NCBI RefSeq assembly: GCF_000422745.1 | Contig: NZ_AUGQ01000005.1 | Span: 124,001 to 188,000, forward strand | DNA: 64,000 nt | DNA from: Microbacterium gubbeenense DSM 15944 | Lineage (GTDB): Bacteria > Actinomycetota > Actinomycetes > Actinomycetales > Microbacteriaceae | Direction of reading: 5' to 3' | In this document: piece after piece, positions 1-9,795 of the stretch | Position numbering within the stretch: position 1 is the stretch's first letter | Layout of the letters: every line of letters begins with the position of its first letter | The notes under the pieces: model-generated | What the model saw: only the letters and a program-made list of their open reading frames with translations | Told to the model about the DNA's origin: nothing | Databases searched by the model: none | Position numbers and translations under genes: made by a program

Positions 1-1557
1 GAGCTCGCGGTCTTCGCGGAGTTGGAGCGCGCCCCCGAGCACATCCACACGTACCGCATCACGCGCCTCGGTCTGTGGAACGCGCGCGCCGCCGGCCACA
101 CGGCCGATGACATGCTTCAGACGCTCGACCGCTTCACGCGCTTTCCCGTGCCGCCGTCGGTGTCGACCGACCTGCGCGAGACCGTCGGACGATACGGACG
201 CCTCACGATCGAGCGGAGCGACGAGGGCGAGCTGCTCCTGCGCTCGACGGATCGCGCGGTGATCGCGGAGGTGTCTCGCAACAAGCGGATCCAGAACCTG
301 CTCGTCGGGCATCCGGATCCCGATAGTTTCGTCATCGACGCGTGGGCGCGCGGGCAGATCAAGCAGGAGCTGCTGAAGATCGGCTGGCCCGCCGAGGACC
401 TCGCGGGCTACACACCGGGAACGCCGCACGAGATCGGGCTCGACGACGCCGATTGGCACCTGCGCCCCTACCAGCAGGAGGCCGTCGACACGTTCGCACG
501 GGACGGATCCGGGGTCGTCGTGCTGCCCTGCGGCGCGGGCAAGACGCTCGTCGGCGCGGGCGCGATGGCGCAGACGAAGACGACGACGCTCGTGCTCGTG
601 ACGAACACCGTCTCCGCCCGGCAGTGGCGTGACGAACTGCTGAAGCGTACGACGCTGACGCCCGAAGAGATCGGCGAGTACTCAGGTCAGGTCAAGGAGA
701 TCAAGCCCGTCACGATCGCGACCTACCAGATCCTGACGGCGAAGCGGAAGGGCGAGTACGCGCACCTCGACGTGCTCAACGCCCTCGACTGGGGCCTCAT
801 CGTCTACGACGAGGTGCACCTGCTGCCGGCGCCGGTGTTCAAGCTGACGGCCGACCTGCAGGCGCGCCGCCGCCTCGGCCTGACCGCCACGCTCGTGCGC
901 GAGGACGGCCGCGAGGGCGACGTGTTCAGCCTCATCGGCCCGAAGCGCTACGACGCGCCGTGGAAGCAGATCGAGCAGCAGGGATACATCTCCCCCGCCG
1001 CCTGTTACGAGGTGCGCGTGGATCTCCCCGCCGACGAGCGGCTCGAGTACGCCGCCGCGGCCGACGACCAGCGCTACCGGCTCGCCGCGACCGCACCGGC
1101 GAAGATCGACGCAGTGCGCGACATCGTCGCCCGCCATGACGGCGAGCAGGTCCTCGTGATCGGGCAGTACCTCGACCAGCTGCAGGAGCTCAGCGACGCG
1201 CTCGACGCGCCGCAGATCAACGGATCCACGCCCGTCGACGAGCGCGAGCAGCTCTTCCACGCGTTCCGCGACGGATCCGTGAAGCTGCTCGTCGTGTCGA
1301 AGGTCGCGAACTTCTCGATCGACCTCCCGGAGGCGTCCGTCGCGATCCAGGTCTCGGGTTCCTTCGGCTCGCGCCAGGAGGAGGCACAGAGGCTCGGGCG
1401 GCTGCTGCGCCCGAAGACGAACGGCCACACCGCGAGCTTCTACACGCTCATCGCGCGCGACACGGTCGACCAGGAGTTCGCGCAGAACCGCCAGCGGTTC
1501 CTCGCGGAGCAGGGGTACAGCTACACGATCCTGGATGCGGTGGAACAGGCGGCTTAG
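1..1557 (+). CDS. XPB/Ssl2-type DNA repair helicase, 5' end outside window
   Basis: Superfamily 2 DNA helicase of the XPB type, an ATP-driven 3'-5' enzyme linked in bacteria to repair or unwinding. The frame is open from base 1, and the residues before the internal TTG at 22 (ELAVFAEL) fit family members, so roughly 30 N-terminal residues are probably missing; I do not take 22 as the start. Visible motifs, numbered from base 22: Walker A LPCGAGKT near residue 168, the DEVH box (YDEVHLLP) near 262, SAT-like GLTATLVRED near 290, and motif VI QRLGRLLRPK near 457. The N-terminal 140 residues form the damage-recognition-like domain. It ends 78 bases before the response regulator, with no clear terminator between. 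Confidence 0.92.
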   Translation, partial: ELAVFAELERAPEHIHTYRITRLGLWNARAAGHTADDMLQTLDRFTRFPVPPSVSTDLRETVGRYGRLTIERSDEGELLLRSTDRAVIAEVSRNKRIQNLLVGHPDPDSFVIDAWARGQIKQELLKIGWPAEDLAGYTPGTPHEIGLDDADWHLRPYQQEAVDTFARDGSGVVVLPCGAGKTLVGAGAMAQTKTTTLVLVTNTVSARQWRDELLKRTTLTPEEIGEYSGQVKEIKPVTIATYQILTAKRKGEYAHLDVLNALDWGLIVYDEVHLLPAPVFKLTADLQARRRLGLTATLVREDGREGDVFSLIGPKRYDAPWKQIEQQGYISPAACYEVRVDLPADERLEYAAAADDQRYRLAATAPAKIDAVRDIVARHDGEQVLVIGQYLDQLQELSDALDAPQINGSTPVDEREQLFHAFRDGSVKLLVVSKVANFSIDLPEASVAIQVSGSFGSRQEEAQRLGRLLRPKTNGHTASFYTLIARDTVDQEFAQNRQRFLAEQGYSYTILDAVEQAA

Positions 1558-1623
1558 AGGCCTCCGCACCCATCGATTCCGCCCTTTGCGGCCGAAATCA
1601 ACCACACCGGGTGCATTCATCGA

Positions 1624-1635
1624 CATAATGGGGAC
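1624..1635 (+). promoter_or_regulatory. -10 box placed for a leaderless transcript
   Basis: CATAAT at 1624-1629 is followed by six bases and then the ATG at 1636. In Actinobacteria a TANNNT-like -10 at this distance usually means that transcription starts at or next to the start codon. The GGGGA just before the ATG lies too close to be an ideal Shine-Dalgarno. This is inferred from spacing only. Confidence 0.4.
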
Positions 1636-2328
1636 ATGACCGCACCGCGCATTCTCGTAGTCGACGACGAGCCCAATATCCGCGATCTCCTGTCCCAGAG
1701 CCTGCGATTCGCAGGATTCCAGGTCAGGACCGTCATCAACGGCGCCCAGACGATCTCCGCCGTGCTCGAGGAGGAGCCCGACCTGATCGTCCTCGACGTC
1801 ATGCTTCCCGACATGAACGGGTTCAGCGTCACCAAGCGTCTCCGCGACGCGGGCTACACGGCCCCGATCATCTTCCTCACCGCCAAGGACGAGACGGAAG
1901 ACAAGATCAAGGGCCTGAACGTCGGCGGCGACGACTACGTCACCAAGCCGTTCAGCCTCGACGAGATCGTCGCCCGGATCCAGGCCGTGCTGCGTCGCAC
2001 GATGCAGTCGGAGGACGAGGAGTCCGTGATCCGCACGGGCGAGCTGACGATGGATCAGGACACGCACGACGTCTACGTCGGCGACACCGCGATCGATCTC
2101 AGCCCCACCGAGTTCAAGCTGCTGCGCTACCTCATGCTGAACCCGAACCGCGTGCTGAGTAAGGCGCAGATCCTCGACCACGTGTGGGAGTACGACTTCA
2201 ACGGCGACGCCGGCATCGTCGAGAGCTACATCTCGTACCTGCGTCGCAAGATCGACCCGCACGCCACGGAGTCGCTGATCCAGACCAAGCGCGGCTTCGG
2301 CTACATGCTCAAGGTCGACAAGCTCTGA
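1636..2328 (+). CDS. OmpR/PhoB-family response regulator
   Basis: 230-residue two-component response regulator. The receiver domain (about 1-120) has the acidic pair D10-D11, phospho-acceptor D54 in VLDVMLPD, T82 and K104 in KPF, so the phosphorylation site is complete. A winged-helix DNA-binding domain follows (about 130-228), with the typical recognition region VESYISYLRRKID and the RGFGYML ending. It lies directly before its likely partner kinase (2343-4040), with stop and start 14 bases apart. It resembles the TcrA/PhoP-like group of Actinobacteria. The exact signal and regulon cannot be read from sequence. Confidence 0.93.
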   Translation: MTAPRILVVDDEPNIRDLLSQSLRFAGFQVRTVINGAQTISAVLEEEPDLIVLDVMLPDMNGFSVTKRLRDAGYTAPIIFLTAKDETEDKIKGLNVGGDDYVTKPFSLDEIVARIQAVLRRTMQSEDEESVIRTGELTMDQDTHDVYVGDTAIDLSPTEFKLLRYLMLNPNRVLSKAQILDHVWEYDFNGDAGIVESYISYLRRKIDPHATESLIQTKRGFGYMLKVDKL

Positions 2329-2342
2329 GCTGAGGACGTACC

Positions 2343-4040
2343 CTGGCCGCCCGAACTGACGCATTCACCCGGTGGTGGCGGCGCACCAGCCTGCGCGCGA
2401 AGATCACCGGGGTGACGGTCGGCGTGCTCGCGGTCGGGCTGCTCGCCGCGGGCATCGGATCCATGCAGGTGCTGCGCACCATGCTGCACAGCAACGTCGA
2501 CACGAGCGTGCTGCAGCTGACGGGCACCGACGTCTTCGAGACGCTCTACGACGTCGTCGAGGACGAGGACACGGGGGCGGTCTCCCTCGCGCCGAAGAAC
2601 CCCGAGCCGCGCACCGATTACATCGTCGCGATCTACAACACCGAGGGCACGCTGCAGTCGGTCGCGGGCGGCGACCAGGGCGGCGCGAGCGAGCCCATCC
2701 TCCCCACGACGCTGACGGTCGAGGACGCGTTCCTCAGCCAGGGGCACCCGTTCACGATCACGGCCCCCGGCGGATCCAGCTACCGCGCCGCCGTCTCGAC
2801 GATCCAGATCGACGGATCCTCGTCGAGCACCCTGTACGCGCAGCTCGTCGCGCTGCCGCTGACCGACGCCGATTCGTTCATGACGACGTACATCGGCGTG
2901 TTCACGACGATGGCGATCCTGACGATCAGCGTCGGCGCGCTCGGCACGCGGTGGCTGATCACGCTCGCGTTCCGGCGGCTCACGCAGGTCGAGGACGTGG
3001 CCACGGCGATCGCGGACGGCGATTTTTCGCAGCGCATGACCGACATCGAGCCGCGCACCGAGGTCGGGCGGCTCAAGATCGCGATCAACACCATGCTCGA
3101 TCGCGTGGACGAGTCGTTCTCCGAGCGCGACGAGACCGTCGAGAAGATGCGCCGATTCATCGGCGACGCCAGCCACGAGCTGCGCACGCCGCTCGTGAGC
3201 GTGCGCGGCTATGCCGAGCTGTACCGCATGGGCGCGATGCAGACGCCCGAGGACACGGCGCGCGCCATGGAGCGGATCGAGAAGGAAGCCAAGCGCATGA
3301 GCTCGCTCGTCGAGGATCTGCTGTCGCTGGCGCGTCTCGACGAGCGCCGGAAGATCGAGATCACCGACGTCGATCTTCGGAACGTCGCGCGCGATGCGGC
3401 GCTCGACCTGCGCGCCGCGAACCCCTCGCGACAGGTCGCGGTCAACGACACGACGTTCGAAGCGCTCACGGGCCCGATCACGATCGGCCTCGATCCCTCG
3501 CGCGCCTCGGCCGGCGTTCCCGTCGACGCCGAGGAGGAGGAACGGCCGGCAGCGCCCACGACCGGCCTCCTCGGGGTGCTGGGCGTCGGGGCGCGCGGCG
3601 GCCGCCGCCGCAAGCCCGCGACGCCGAAGATCGACTTCTCGCGCGCCGAGACGGGAAAGCCGGTCGACGTGCCGCCGATCGTCCGCGGGGCGGAGGAGTC
3701 GATCCAGCAGGTCATCGCGAACCTCCTCGGCAACGCCAGGCGGTACAGCGAGCCCGACGCACCGATCGAGCTCGAGGTCGGCATCGACGTGGCCAGGCAG
3801 ATGGGTTGGATCGCGGTGGTCGATCACGGCGAAGGGATCCCCGCGGAGATCCGCGAGAAGATCTTCGAGCGCTTCTGGCGCGCGGATACGTCGCGCACCC
3901 GCGAGACGGGCGGATCCGGCCTCGGCCTTGCGATCGTCGCCTCGATCGTCGACCGGCTCGACGGCGCCGTCTCGGTCTTCGAGACGCCGGGCGGCGGTTC
4001 GACCTTCCAGGTCGCGTTCCCGCTCGCGCACCGTTCCTGA
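2343..4040 (+). CDS. Membrane sensor histidine kinase, probable CTG start
   Basis: About 565 residues. Order: basic N-terminus, TM1 (VGVLAVGLLAAGIGS), an outside sensor region of about 130 residues, TM2 (about FTTMAILTISVGALG), HAMP, HisKA with the phospho-His in GDASHELRTPL, and HATPase with N-box NLLGNARRYS and G-box GSGLGLAIV. A GTG at 2412 is the first ordinary start, but it cuts into TM1. The open frame runs back to a TGA at 2331 and encodes the expected basic stretch RWWRRTSLRAKITG. CTG at 2343 has GAGG six bases upstream, so I propose it as the start. Between HisKA and HATPase is an extra Pro/Ala/Arg-rich insert of roughly 65 residues (about 3470-3680). Partner of the preceding regulator. 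Confidence 0.85.
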   Translation: MAARTDAFTRWWRRTSLRAKITGVTVGVLAVGLLAAGIGSMQVLRTMLHSNVDTSVLQLTGTDVFETLYDVVEDEDTGAVSLAPKNPEPRTDYIVAIYNTEGTLQSVAGGDQGGASEPILPTTLTVEDAFLSQGHPFTITAPGGSSYRAAVSTIQIDGSSSSTLYAQLVALPLTDADSFMTTYIGVFTTMAILTISVGALGTRWLITLAFRRLTQVEDVATAIADGDFSQRMTDIEPRTEVGRLKIAINTMLDRVDESFSERDETVEKMRRFIGDASHELRTPLVSVRGYAELYRMGAMQTPEDTARAMERIEKEAKRMSSLVEDLLSLARLDERRKIEITDVDLRNVARDAALDLRAANPSRQVAVNDTTFEALTGPITIGLDPSRASAGVPVDAEEEERPAAPTTGLLGVLGVGARGGRRRKPATPKIDFSRAETGKPVDVPPIVRGAEESIQQVIANLLGNARRYSEPDAPIELEVGIDVARQMGWIAVVDHGEGIPAEIREKIFERFWRADTSRTRETGGSGLGLAIVASIVDRLDGAVSVFETPGGGSTFQVAFPLAHRS

Positions 4041-4055
4041 GGCGGAGTCAACGCG

Positions 4056-4085
4056 TTCACAATCGCGTTTCTCGCGAAGTTATCT
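4056..4085 (+). promoter_or_regulatory. Candidate sigma-70 promoter for the WXG100 gene
   Basis: TTCACA (4056-4061) and TTATCT (4080-4085) are separated by 18 bases, about 75 bases before the WXG100 start. They match housekeeping promoters moderately well. Confidence 0.4.
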
Positions 4086-4162
4086 GAGGATCGCTCCTTT
4101 CGGCGTGCGCGCCGTGCGCCCCCGCTCCTAACGTGGTGACACCAACCAGAAAGGGGCCGATC

Positions 4163-4450
4163 ATGGCACAATTCACCGTCGACAGCGAATCCCTCATCGC
4201 CACGAAGTCGGAGGTCGCGGCAGGATCAGAACGCCTGCGAGGCGAGGTCGCGCTGATCATGGGGCGCGTACAGCAACTCGAGGGCGCCTGGCAGGGCGCG
4301 GCCTCGCAGGCGTTCCAGGGTCTCGCGGCCGAGTGGCAGGCGCTGCACCTGCAGGTCGAGGAGGCGCTGAACAACCTCGCGCACCGCCTCGAGCTCGCGG
4401 GCACCGGGTATCAGCAGGTCGAGCACGACGTCGCGAACATGTTCCGTTAG
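4163..4450 (+). CDS. WXG100-family (ESAT-6-like) protein
   Basis: 95-residue helical-hairpin protein of the WXG100 family, whose members are typically dimeric substrates of type VII (ESX) secretion. The turn motif W-Q-G appears in GAWQGAA near residue 43, between two long amphipathic helices. The start at 4163 is preceded by AGAAAGGGG at suitable spacing; an upstream GTG at 4133 lacks this. No EccB/C/D/E or MycP gene is seen anywhere in the window, so this is an orphan copy away from any secretion locus. The C-terminal end VEHDVANMFR has a possible Y/F-x3-D/E-like element (YQQVEHD). A hairpin terminator follows directly. Confidence 0.88.
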   Translation: MAQFTVDSESLIATKSEVAAGSERLRGEVALIMGRVQQLEGAWQGAASQAFQGLAAEWQALHLQVEEALNNLAHRLELAGTGYQQVEHDVANMFR

Positions 4451-4477
4451 GACACAGGCCTCCCCCGAGAAAGAGAA

Positions 4478-4512
4478 GCGGCCCCTCCTCCCGCGAGGGG
4501 AGGAGGGGCCGC
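4478..4512. terminator. Bidirectional hairpin terminator
   Basis: A perfect 15-bp GC-rich stem (4478-4492 with 4498-4512) and 5-base loop lies between the convergent WXG100 gene and groEL. Confidence 0.8.
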
Positions 4513-4529
4513 GACTGGTTACGACGGGA

Positions 4530-6211
<1,682 letters not shown>

Positions 6212-6215
6212 TGCC

Positions 6216-6245
6216 ATTCTGGCACTCGACCCCTACGAGTGCAAA
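6216..6245 (-). promoter_or_regulatory. groEL promoter overlapped by a second CIRCE-like site
   Basis: On the minus strand TTGCAC (6239-6244) and CAGAAT (6216-6221) have a 17-base spacer. Overlying them is CTGGCACTC-N9-GAGTGCAAA (6219-6245), which is CIRCE with three mismatches. The two CIRCE centres are 34 bases apart. Confidence 0.75.
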
Positions 6246-6255
6246 CGCCTGAGGC

Positions 6256-6819
6256 TCAGAACTCGTCGCCGACTCGATCGAGACCGACGATGACGGTCAG
6301 CCCGTTCTCGCTCATCTCGGCGTAGGAGTCGTCCTGCGTGACCTCGCTGATGCCGAGCGCGCCCGCGAGACCCCTCGCCGCCTGCTCGTCCTCGTCGCCG
6401 ACGTACAGGACCCTCGTCGCGGCGACGTCGGACGCGTCGGAGTCGAGCGGGGCGACCGTGTCTTCGCTCCAGCCCGCGTCGACGATCTCCTGGCGCACGG
6501 CATCCGCCGCGGCCTGGTCGTCGGTTCCATTGAGGACGAGCACCGGGTAGCTGGTGTCGACCTCCGGCGCGGGGGACTCTGTGACCTCTTCGGAGGCGGT
6601 CGGCGGCGCCGGGAGCTCGAAGTCGCCAGTGTTCGACAGGGCGAGGAACGCGAGGATTCCGCCGCCGGTCAGAATGCCGACCGCGAGCAGCCACCACAGC
6701 AGCACGACGAGCCACCGGTGCCGCCCGCGCGGCGCGCGGTGGGCGCCGACGCGCTCCGGATCGCGAGGAACGTCGTCGAAGCGATCGCGCGGGTAGCTGG
6801 TCTGCGGCATCCTCGTCAT
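6256..6819 (-). CDS. LytR_C-domain membrane protein, VirR-like
   Basis: 187-residue bitopic membrane protein. It has a cytoplasmic N-terminus rich in Arg/Pro, one TM segment (about LVVLLWWLLAVGILTGGGILAFLAL), a short Pro/Glu linker, and an outside LytR_C domain (about 95-185) starting YPVLVLNGTDD. The domain family is linked to envelope maintenance; Mycobacterium VirR (Rv0431) has the same build and also sits by a DUF3263 gene and groEL2. Start 6819 is the first Met that leaves a short basic tail; no strong ribosome site precedes it. Cotranscription with the DUF3263 gene just upstream is likely (25-base gap). Confidence 0.8.
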   Translation of the reverse strand: MTRMPQTSYPRDRFDDVPRDPERVGAHRAPRGRHRWLVVLLWWLLAVGILTGGGILAFLALSNTGDFELPAPPTASEEVTESPAPEVDTSYPVLVLNGTDDQAAADAVRQEIVDAGWSEDTVAPLDSDASDVAATRVLYVGDEDEQAARGLAGALGISEVTQDDSYAEMSENGLTVIVGLDRVGDEF

Positions 6820-6844
6820 CTTACTGGCACGGCTGGGTGCGCGA

Positions 6845-7120
6845 TTAGCGCAGCATGCGAGCACGCCGAGCCGCCCGCGCCTCGCGCAGCCGCTCGAGGC
6901 GCCCGATCAGCATGGGCGAATGCGCACGCGCAGCCGGGTCGTCGACGAGACGCCCGAGCAGCTGGTAGAAGCGCGCCGGTTCGAGTCCGAGGCGCTCGCG
7001 GATGGCCTCTTCCTTGTCCGAGGTGTGCGACGGCCACTCGGATTCGAACGCGAGAATCGCGCGCGATTCATCCTCGAGCCCCGCGCGCTCGCGGGCGCGC
7101 CCCGCATCCGTCGTCGCCAT
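6845..7120 (-). CDS. DUF3263 small helical protein
   Basis: 91 residues. It carries the DUF3263 pattern: ILAFESEWP, then KEEAIRERLGLEPARFYQLLGRLVDDPAA, ending in a basic run (LREARAARRARMLR). The central part looks like a helix-turn-helix, so DNA binding is plausible but unproven. The start MATTDAG at 7120 matches family length; an upstream Met at 7135 would add five residues. It is paired with the LytR_C gene, an arrangement conserved in Actinobacteria. Confidence 0.8.
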   Translation of the reverse strand: MATTDAGRARERAGLEDESRAILAFESEWPSHTSDKEEAIRERLGLEPARFYQLLGRLVDDPAARAHSPMLIGRLERLREARAARRARMLR

Positions 7121-7157
7121 GTCCTGAGCGTACATCCGAGCGCGCGGGTCCCCTCGA

Positions 7158-8117
7158 TCACACGCCGTGGATCCAGGAGCCGAGCGGGTCCGCGGCGGCG
7201 ATCGGACGCCCGTCGAGCGCGAGCACGAACCCCTCCCAGGCGTCCGCGTCGACGGCGGGATCCCAGGAGTCGTGCAGACTCGGCGCGTCGAGCGTGACCC
7301 ACCGCGCGGGCAGCTCGCGGATCGTCTCGATGAGGCGCTCGCGCGCGTCGCGACGGAGGTGCGGCAGAACGCCCATCGTCGCGATCACCACCGTCGTGTC
7401 GTCCGGGACCTGCGCGACGAGATCGGCGAGCACGCCGGGCTCCGAGGCGTCACCGCGCACGATGAGCGGCGGATCGGCCGCGACCGCGTCGAGGGCCGCG
7501 TCCACACGGAGCGCGCGGTCGGTCTCGCCCGGCCAGACGAGGCCCGAGATCCACGCCCGGTCGCTCGGATCCTGCGCGTCGCGGGGCTCGACGTCGACGC
7601 CGGCCCGCCAGACGATGTCGGGCATGCGGCGCGGCACCCGCGCGCCGGTCAGCTCGGTGTCGAGCACCACGGATCCCTCGCCGAGCTCGGCGACCTGATC
7701 CTCCGTGCGGAACCGGTACGCGTACCGGTCCGGGAACAGGCACAGCCCCGCGGCCGCGCCCACCTCGATCAGCGCGATCGGACCGCGGATCCGGTCGAGC
7801 GCGACGAGGAGCGGCGCCGCGCGGAGAGGTTCGTTCGTCTGGGTCGTGCGGGCGGCGCACTCGGCGACGACGCGATCCGCGTTCTCCACGACGAACGACG
7901 CCCACGCGGCGTAGTCGCCCTCGGCGCCGAGCATGCGGGTGACGGCGAACACCACCGGGGGCTGCCGGTGCGGCGAGGAGAGGCCGGCGAGGATCTCGAG
8001 GATCCGCTCGTCGCCCGCAACGCCCGCCGCCCATTCGGCGTACAGCGCGCTGCGGCCCGGCGCTTCCTCACGGGCGAATCGGTCGTAACGGTCACGGACG
8101 TCGGCGATCGGATCCAT
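7158..8117 (-). CDS. DUF2332 family protein
   Basis: 319 residues of a widespread but uncharacterised family. IEVGAAAGLCLFPDRY near residue 115 resembles a SAM-binding glycine loop, and VIATMGVLPHL follows later, so a methyltransferase-like fold is possible; this is inference. The start MDPIADV at 8117 gives normal family length, and it is divergent from msrB with 61 bases between. Confidence 0.75.
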   Translation of the reverse strand: MDPIADVRDRYDRFAREEAPGRSALYAEWAAGVAGDERILEILAGLSSPHRQPPVVFAVTRMLGAEGDYAAWASFVVENADRVVAECAARTTQTNEPLRAAPLLVALDRIRGPIALIEVGAAAGLCLFPDRYAYRFRTEDQVAELGEGSVVLDTELTGARVPRRMPDIVWRAGVDVEPRDAQDPSDRAWISGLVWPGETDRALRVDAALDAVAADPPLIVRGDASEPGVLADLVAQVPDDTTVVIATMGVLPHLRRDARERLIETIRELPARWVTLDAPSLHDSWDPAVDADAWEGFVLALDGRPIAAADPLGSWIHGV

Positions 8118-8178
8118 CGCTCCAGTCTCGCGCACTCGGCACGCTGCCCGCTCCCCCGCGCGGGCGTATTCTGGAGGC

Positions 8179-8583
8179 ATGGCATACGACGTCAAGAAAA
8201 CCGAAGATGAGTGGCGCGAAGAGCTCACCCCCGAGCAGTTCGAGGTGCTGCGCGGCAAGGCGACCGAGCGCGCGTGGACGGGCGAACTGCTCGACGAGGA
8301 GCGCGCGGGCATCTACGCGTGTGCGGCCTGCGGCGCCGAGCTGTTCAAGAGCGGCACGAAGTTCGACTCTCACTGCGGGTGGCCGAGCTTCTACGAGTCG
8401 GTGCGACCCGACGCGGTCGAGCTGATCGAGGACAAGAGCCACGGCATGGATCGCACCGAGGTGCGCTGCGCGGCGTGCGGCGGCCACCTGGGCCACGTCT
8501 TCCCCGACGGCTTCGGCACGCCCACGGGCGACCGTTACTGCATGAACTCGCTATCGCTGAACTTCGCCCCCGACGAGGGCTGA
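8179..8583 (+). CDS. msrB: Peptide-methionine (R)-S-oxide reductase
   Basis: 134-residue MsrB that reduces methionine-R-sulfoxide in proteins or as the free amino acid, repairing oxidative damage in the cytoplasm. Two CxxC zinc pairs are visible (CAACGAEL and CAACGGHL), as are the fold signature GWPSF and the catalytic Cys in RYCMNSLSL. Full length. Monocistronic, with a long hairpin terminator just after the stop. Confidence 0.96.
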   Translation: MAYDVKKTEDEWREELTPEQFEVLRGKATERAWTGELLDEERAGIYACAACGAELFKSGTKFDSHCGWPSFYESVRPDAVELIEDKSHGMDRTEVRCAACGGHLGHVFPDGFGTPTGDRYCMNSLSLNFAPDEG

Positions 8584-8597
8584 GTCGCGAGCGTACG

Positions 8598-8647
8598 ACA
8601 ACGAGAACCGGCCACCCGCGCGAATGCGGGTGGCCGGTTCTCGTTGT
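8598..8647. terminator. Bidirectional hairpin terminator
   Basis: A 22-bp perfect stem (8598-8619 with 8626-8647) with a 6-base loop lies between convergent msrB and the membrane protein gene. Its outer arms carry short A- and T-containing tails usable on either strand. Confidence 0.85.
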
Positions 8648-8648
8648 G

Positions 8649-9191
8649 TCAGACGCGCTCGGCCGCAGCCGGCTCGCGCTCGTCCTCGTCTTCGTCCTCG
8701 TCCTCATCCTCGCTGGACGGGTCGTTGAGCATCGTTCCGGTGCGGAAGCCCCACGCGAGAGTCGCGATGACCGACAGAAGGAACCAGCTGTAGGTTCCGC
8801 TGATGCCCGCGGCAAAAGTCGTGAACACGACGGCCGCGCCGATGACGTATCCGGAGATCGAGCGACCGTCGCCGACGGTGAGGCGCAGGTGCTGGATCAG
8901 CATGGCTTCGGGCGCGACGGACTTCGCAGCGACGAGGGGGCACCAGAGCAGAGCGGCCACGGCGGCCAGGCGGATCGCGATCGCGAGGCGGGCGTGCATG
9001 CTCGACGCATCGGTGAACATCGTCAGGAAGTCGCCCACGAGCGAGAACACGCCGACGATGCCCGTGAAGGCGAACGTCACGATGACACCGATGACCGCGA
9101 CGAAGCGGACCTGTTCCGGTCGTCGGCCCATCAACGAGATGTGCGCCGTCCGCGCAATGGCATCCGTGATCGCGTGCCCGAGTTGTTTCAT
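8649..9191 (-). CDS. Four-helix membrane protein with an acidic tail
   Basis: 180 residues, function not recognised. About four TM segments are visible (approximately 29-53, 66-90, 111-129, 133-149). The C-terminus is an Asp/Glu alternation (SSEDEDEDEDEDERE) encoded by a GAC/GAG-like repeat, then AAAERV. GAGGGG lies a few bases before the ATG at 9191. It may be cotranscribed with the small open frame upstream (9201-9410). The acidic run could bind cations or basic peptides, but nothing shows this. Confidence 0.6.
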   Translation of the reverse strand: MKQLGHAITDAIARTAHISLMGRRPEQVRFVAVIGVIVTFAFTGIVGVFSLVGDFLTMFTDASSMHARLAIAIRLAAVAALLWCPLVAAKSVAPEAMLIQHLRLTVGDGRSISGYVIGAAVVFTTFAAGISGTYSWFLLSVIATLAWGFRTGTMLNDPSSEDEDEDEDEDEREPAAAERV

Positions 9192-9200
9192 CTCTGCCCC

Positions 9201-9410
9201 TCAGCAGGCGCGGGTGAGCGAGGTGCCCGGGTCCCACGCGTCGTGCTCTTCACCCTCGACGATATGACCCGTCACGATGCAGGAGACGGAGCCGGAAGAT
9301 AACGATTTGACGTGTGTCGCGGCGGTCGGCAGATCCTTGCTCGCGGGTACGCGGGCAGTTCCCGGATATTGACGTTCGAGAGCGCCGCAGGAATCGTGGT
9401 GGATTTGCAT
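9201..9410 (-). CDS. Possible small peptide upstream of the membrane protein
   Basis: 69-codon open frame on the same strand as, and 9 bases before, the membrane protein gene. No ribosome site precedes its ATG, and a later GTG (starting VTGHIVEGEE) would give only about 26 residues. The end, EEHDAWDPGTSLTRAC, is cysteine-terminated and has protein-like composition. It might be a short peptide or just untranslated leader. Low confidence. Confidence 0.25.
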   Translation of the reverse strand: MQIHHDSCGALERQYPGTARVPASKDLPTAATHVKSLSSGSVSCIVTGHIVEGEEHDAWDPGTSLTRAC

Positions 9411-9433
9411 TGCACATCACTCGGGAGGTCATT

Positions 9434-9709
9434 ATGAAGCTCAAGCACAAGCTCGCCAGTGCTGCGGTTGCCATTGCACTCCTCGTCGGCGGCGGCGCCG
9501 CGACAGGCACTGCCGCGTTCGCTGCTCCCGACCGAGCAGCGGGAACCGGACCGCTGGCCTCACACGCGGCCTGTGTGGGTGGGACGGCAGTGCTGGCCGC
9601 GCAGGCCATCATGAGTGGCGGGACGAACATCGACAGGTCATGCGGCCGCGGTGGCGGCGACGATGACGGTCACCTCTGGTATGGCCTCGTCACCTGGGAC
9701 GCATACTGA
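9434..9709 (+). CDS. Small secreted peptide, bacteriocin-like size
   Basis: 91 residues. It has a clear Sec signal (MKLKHK, a hydrophobic core AVAIALLVGG, and cleavage likely after AAFAA near residue 31). The mature ~60-residue peptide has two cysteines (HAACVGG and RSCGRG), a Gly/Asp patch and an aromatic end HLWYGLVTWDAY. The start at 9434 has GGGAGG at good spacing. I do not recognise the family. Its size, cysteine pair and neighbouring CPBP-like membrane protein would suit a secreted peptide with an immunity or processing partner, but this is inference. Confidence 0.65.
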   Translation: MKLKHKLASAAVAIALLVGGGAATGTAAFAAPDRAAGTGPLASHAACVGGTAVLAAQAIMSGGTNIDRSCGRGGGDDDGHLWYGLVTWDAY

Positions 9710-9720
9710 ACCGATGAGAA

Positions 9721-9750
9721 CGGGCGTGGCCTCGCATGAGGCCGCGCCCG
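9721..9750 (+). terminator. Hairpin terminator after the small peptide gene
   Basis: A 13-bp stem with one G-T pair (9721-9733 with 9738-9750) and loop GCAT, 11 bases after the stop. No strong T-run follows. Confidence 0.6.
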
Positions 9751-9771
9751 CGGCGCCGAGAACCGTACGGT

Positions 9772-9782
9772 ACGAAGTTCGT
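9772..9782. promoter_or_regulatory. Short palindrome, possible TetR-type operator
   Basis: ACGAA-G-TTCGT, an 11-base palindrome 14 bases before the TetR-like stub and just upstream of the CPBP gene. The position suits a repressor site. Its length alone is weak evidence. Confidence 0.25.
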
Positions 9783-9795
9783 TAGTGTCGGGTCA

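Noticed and set aside
682..2364. Minus-strand frame opposite the helicase and response regulator
   Set aside because: Antisense composition and no domain; the plus-strand genes are certain.
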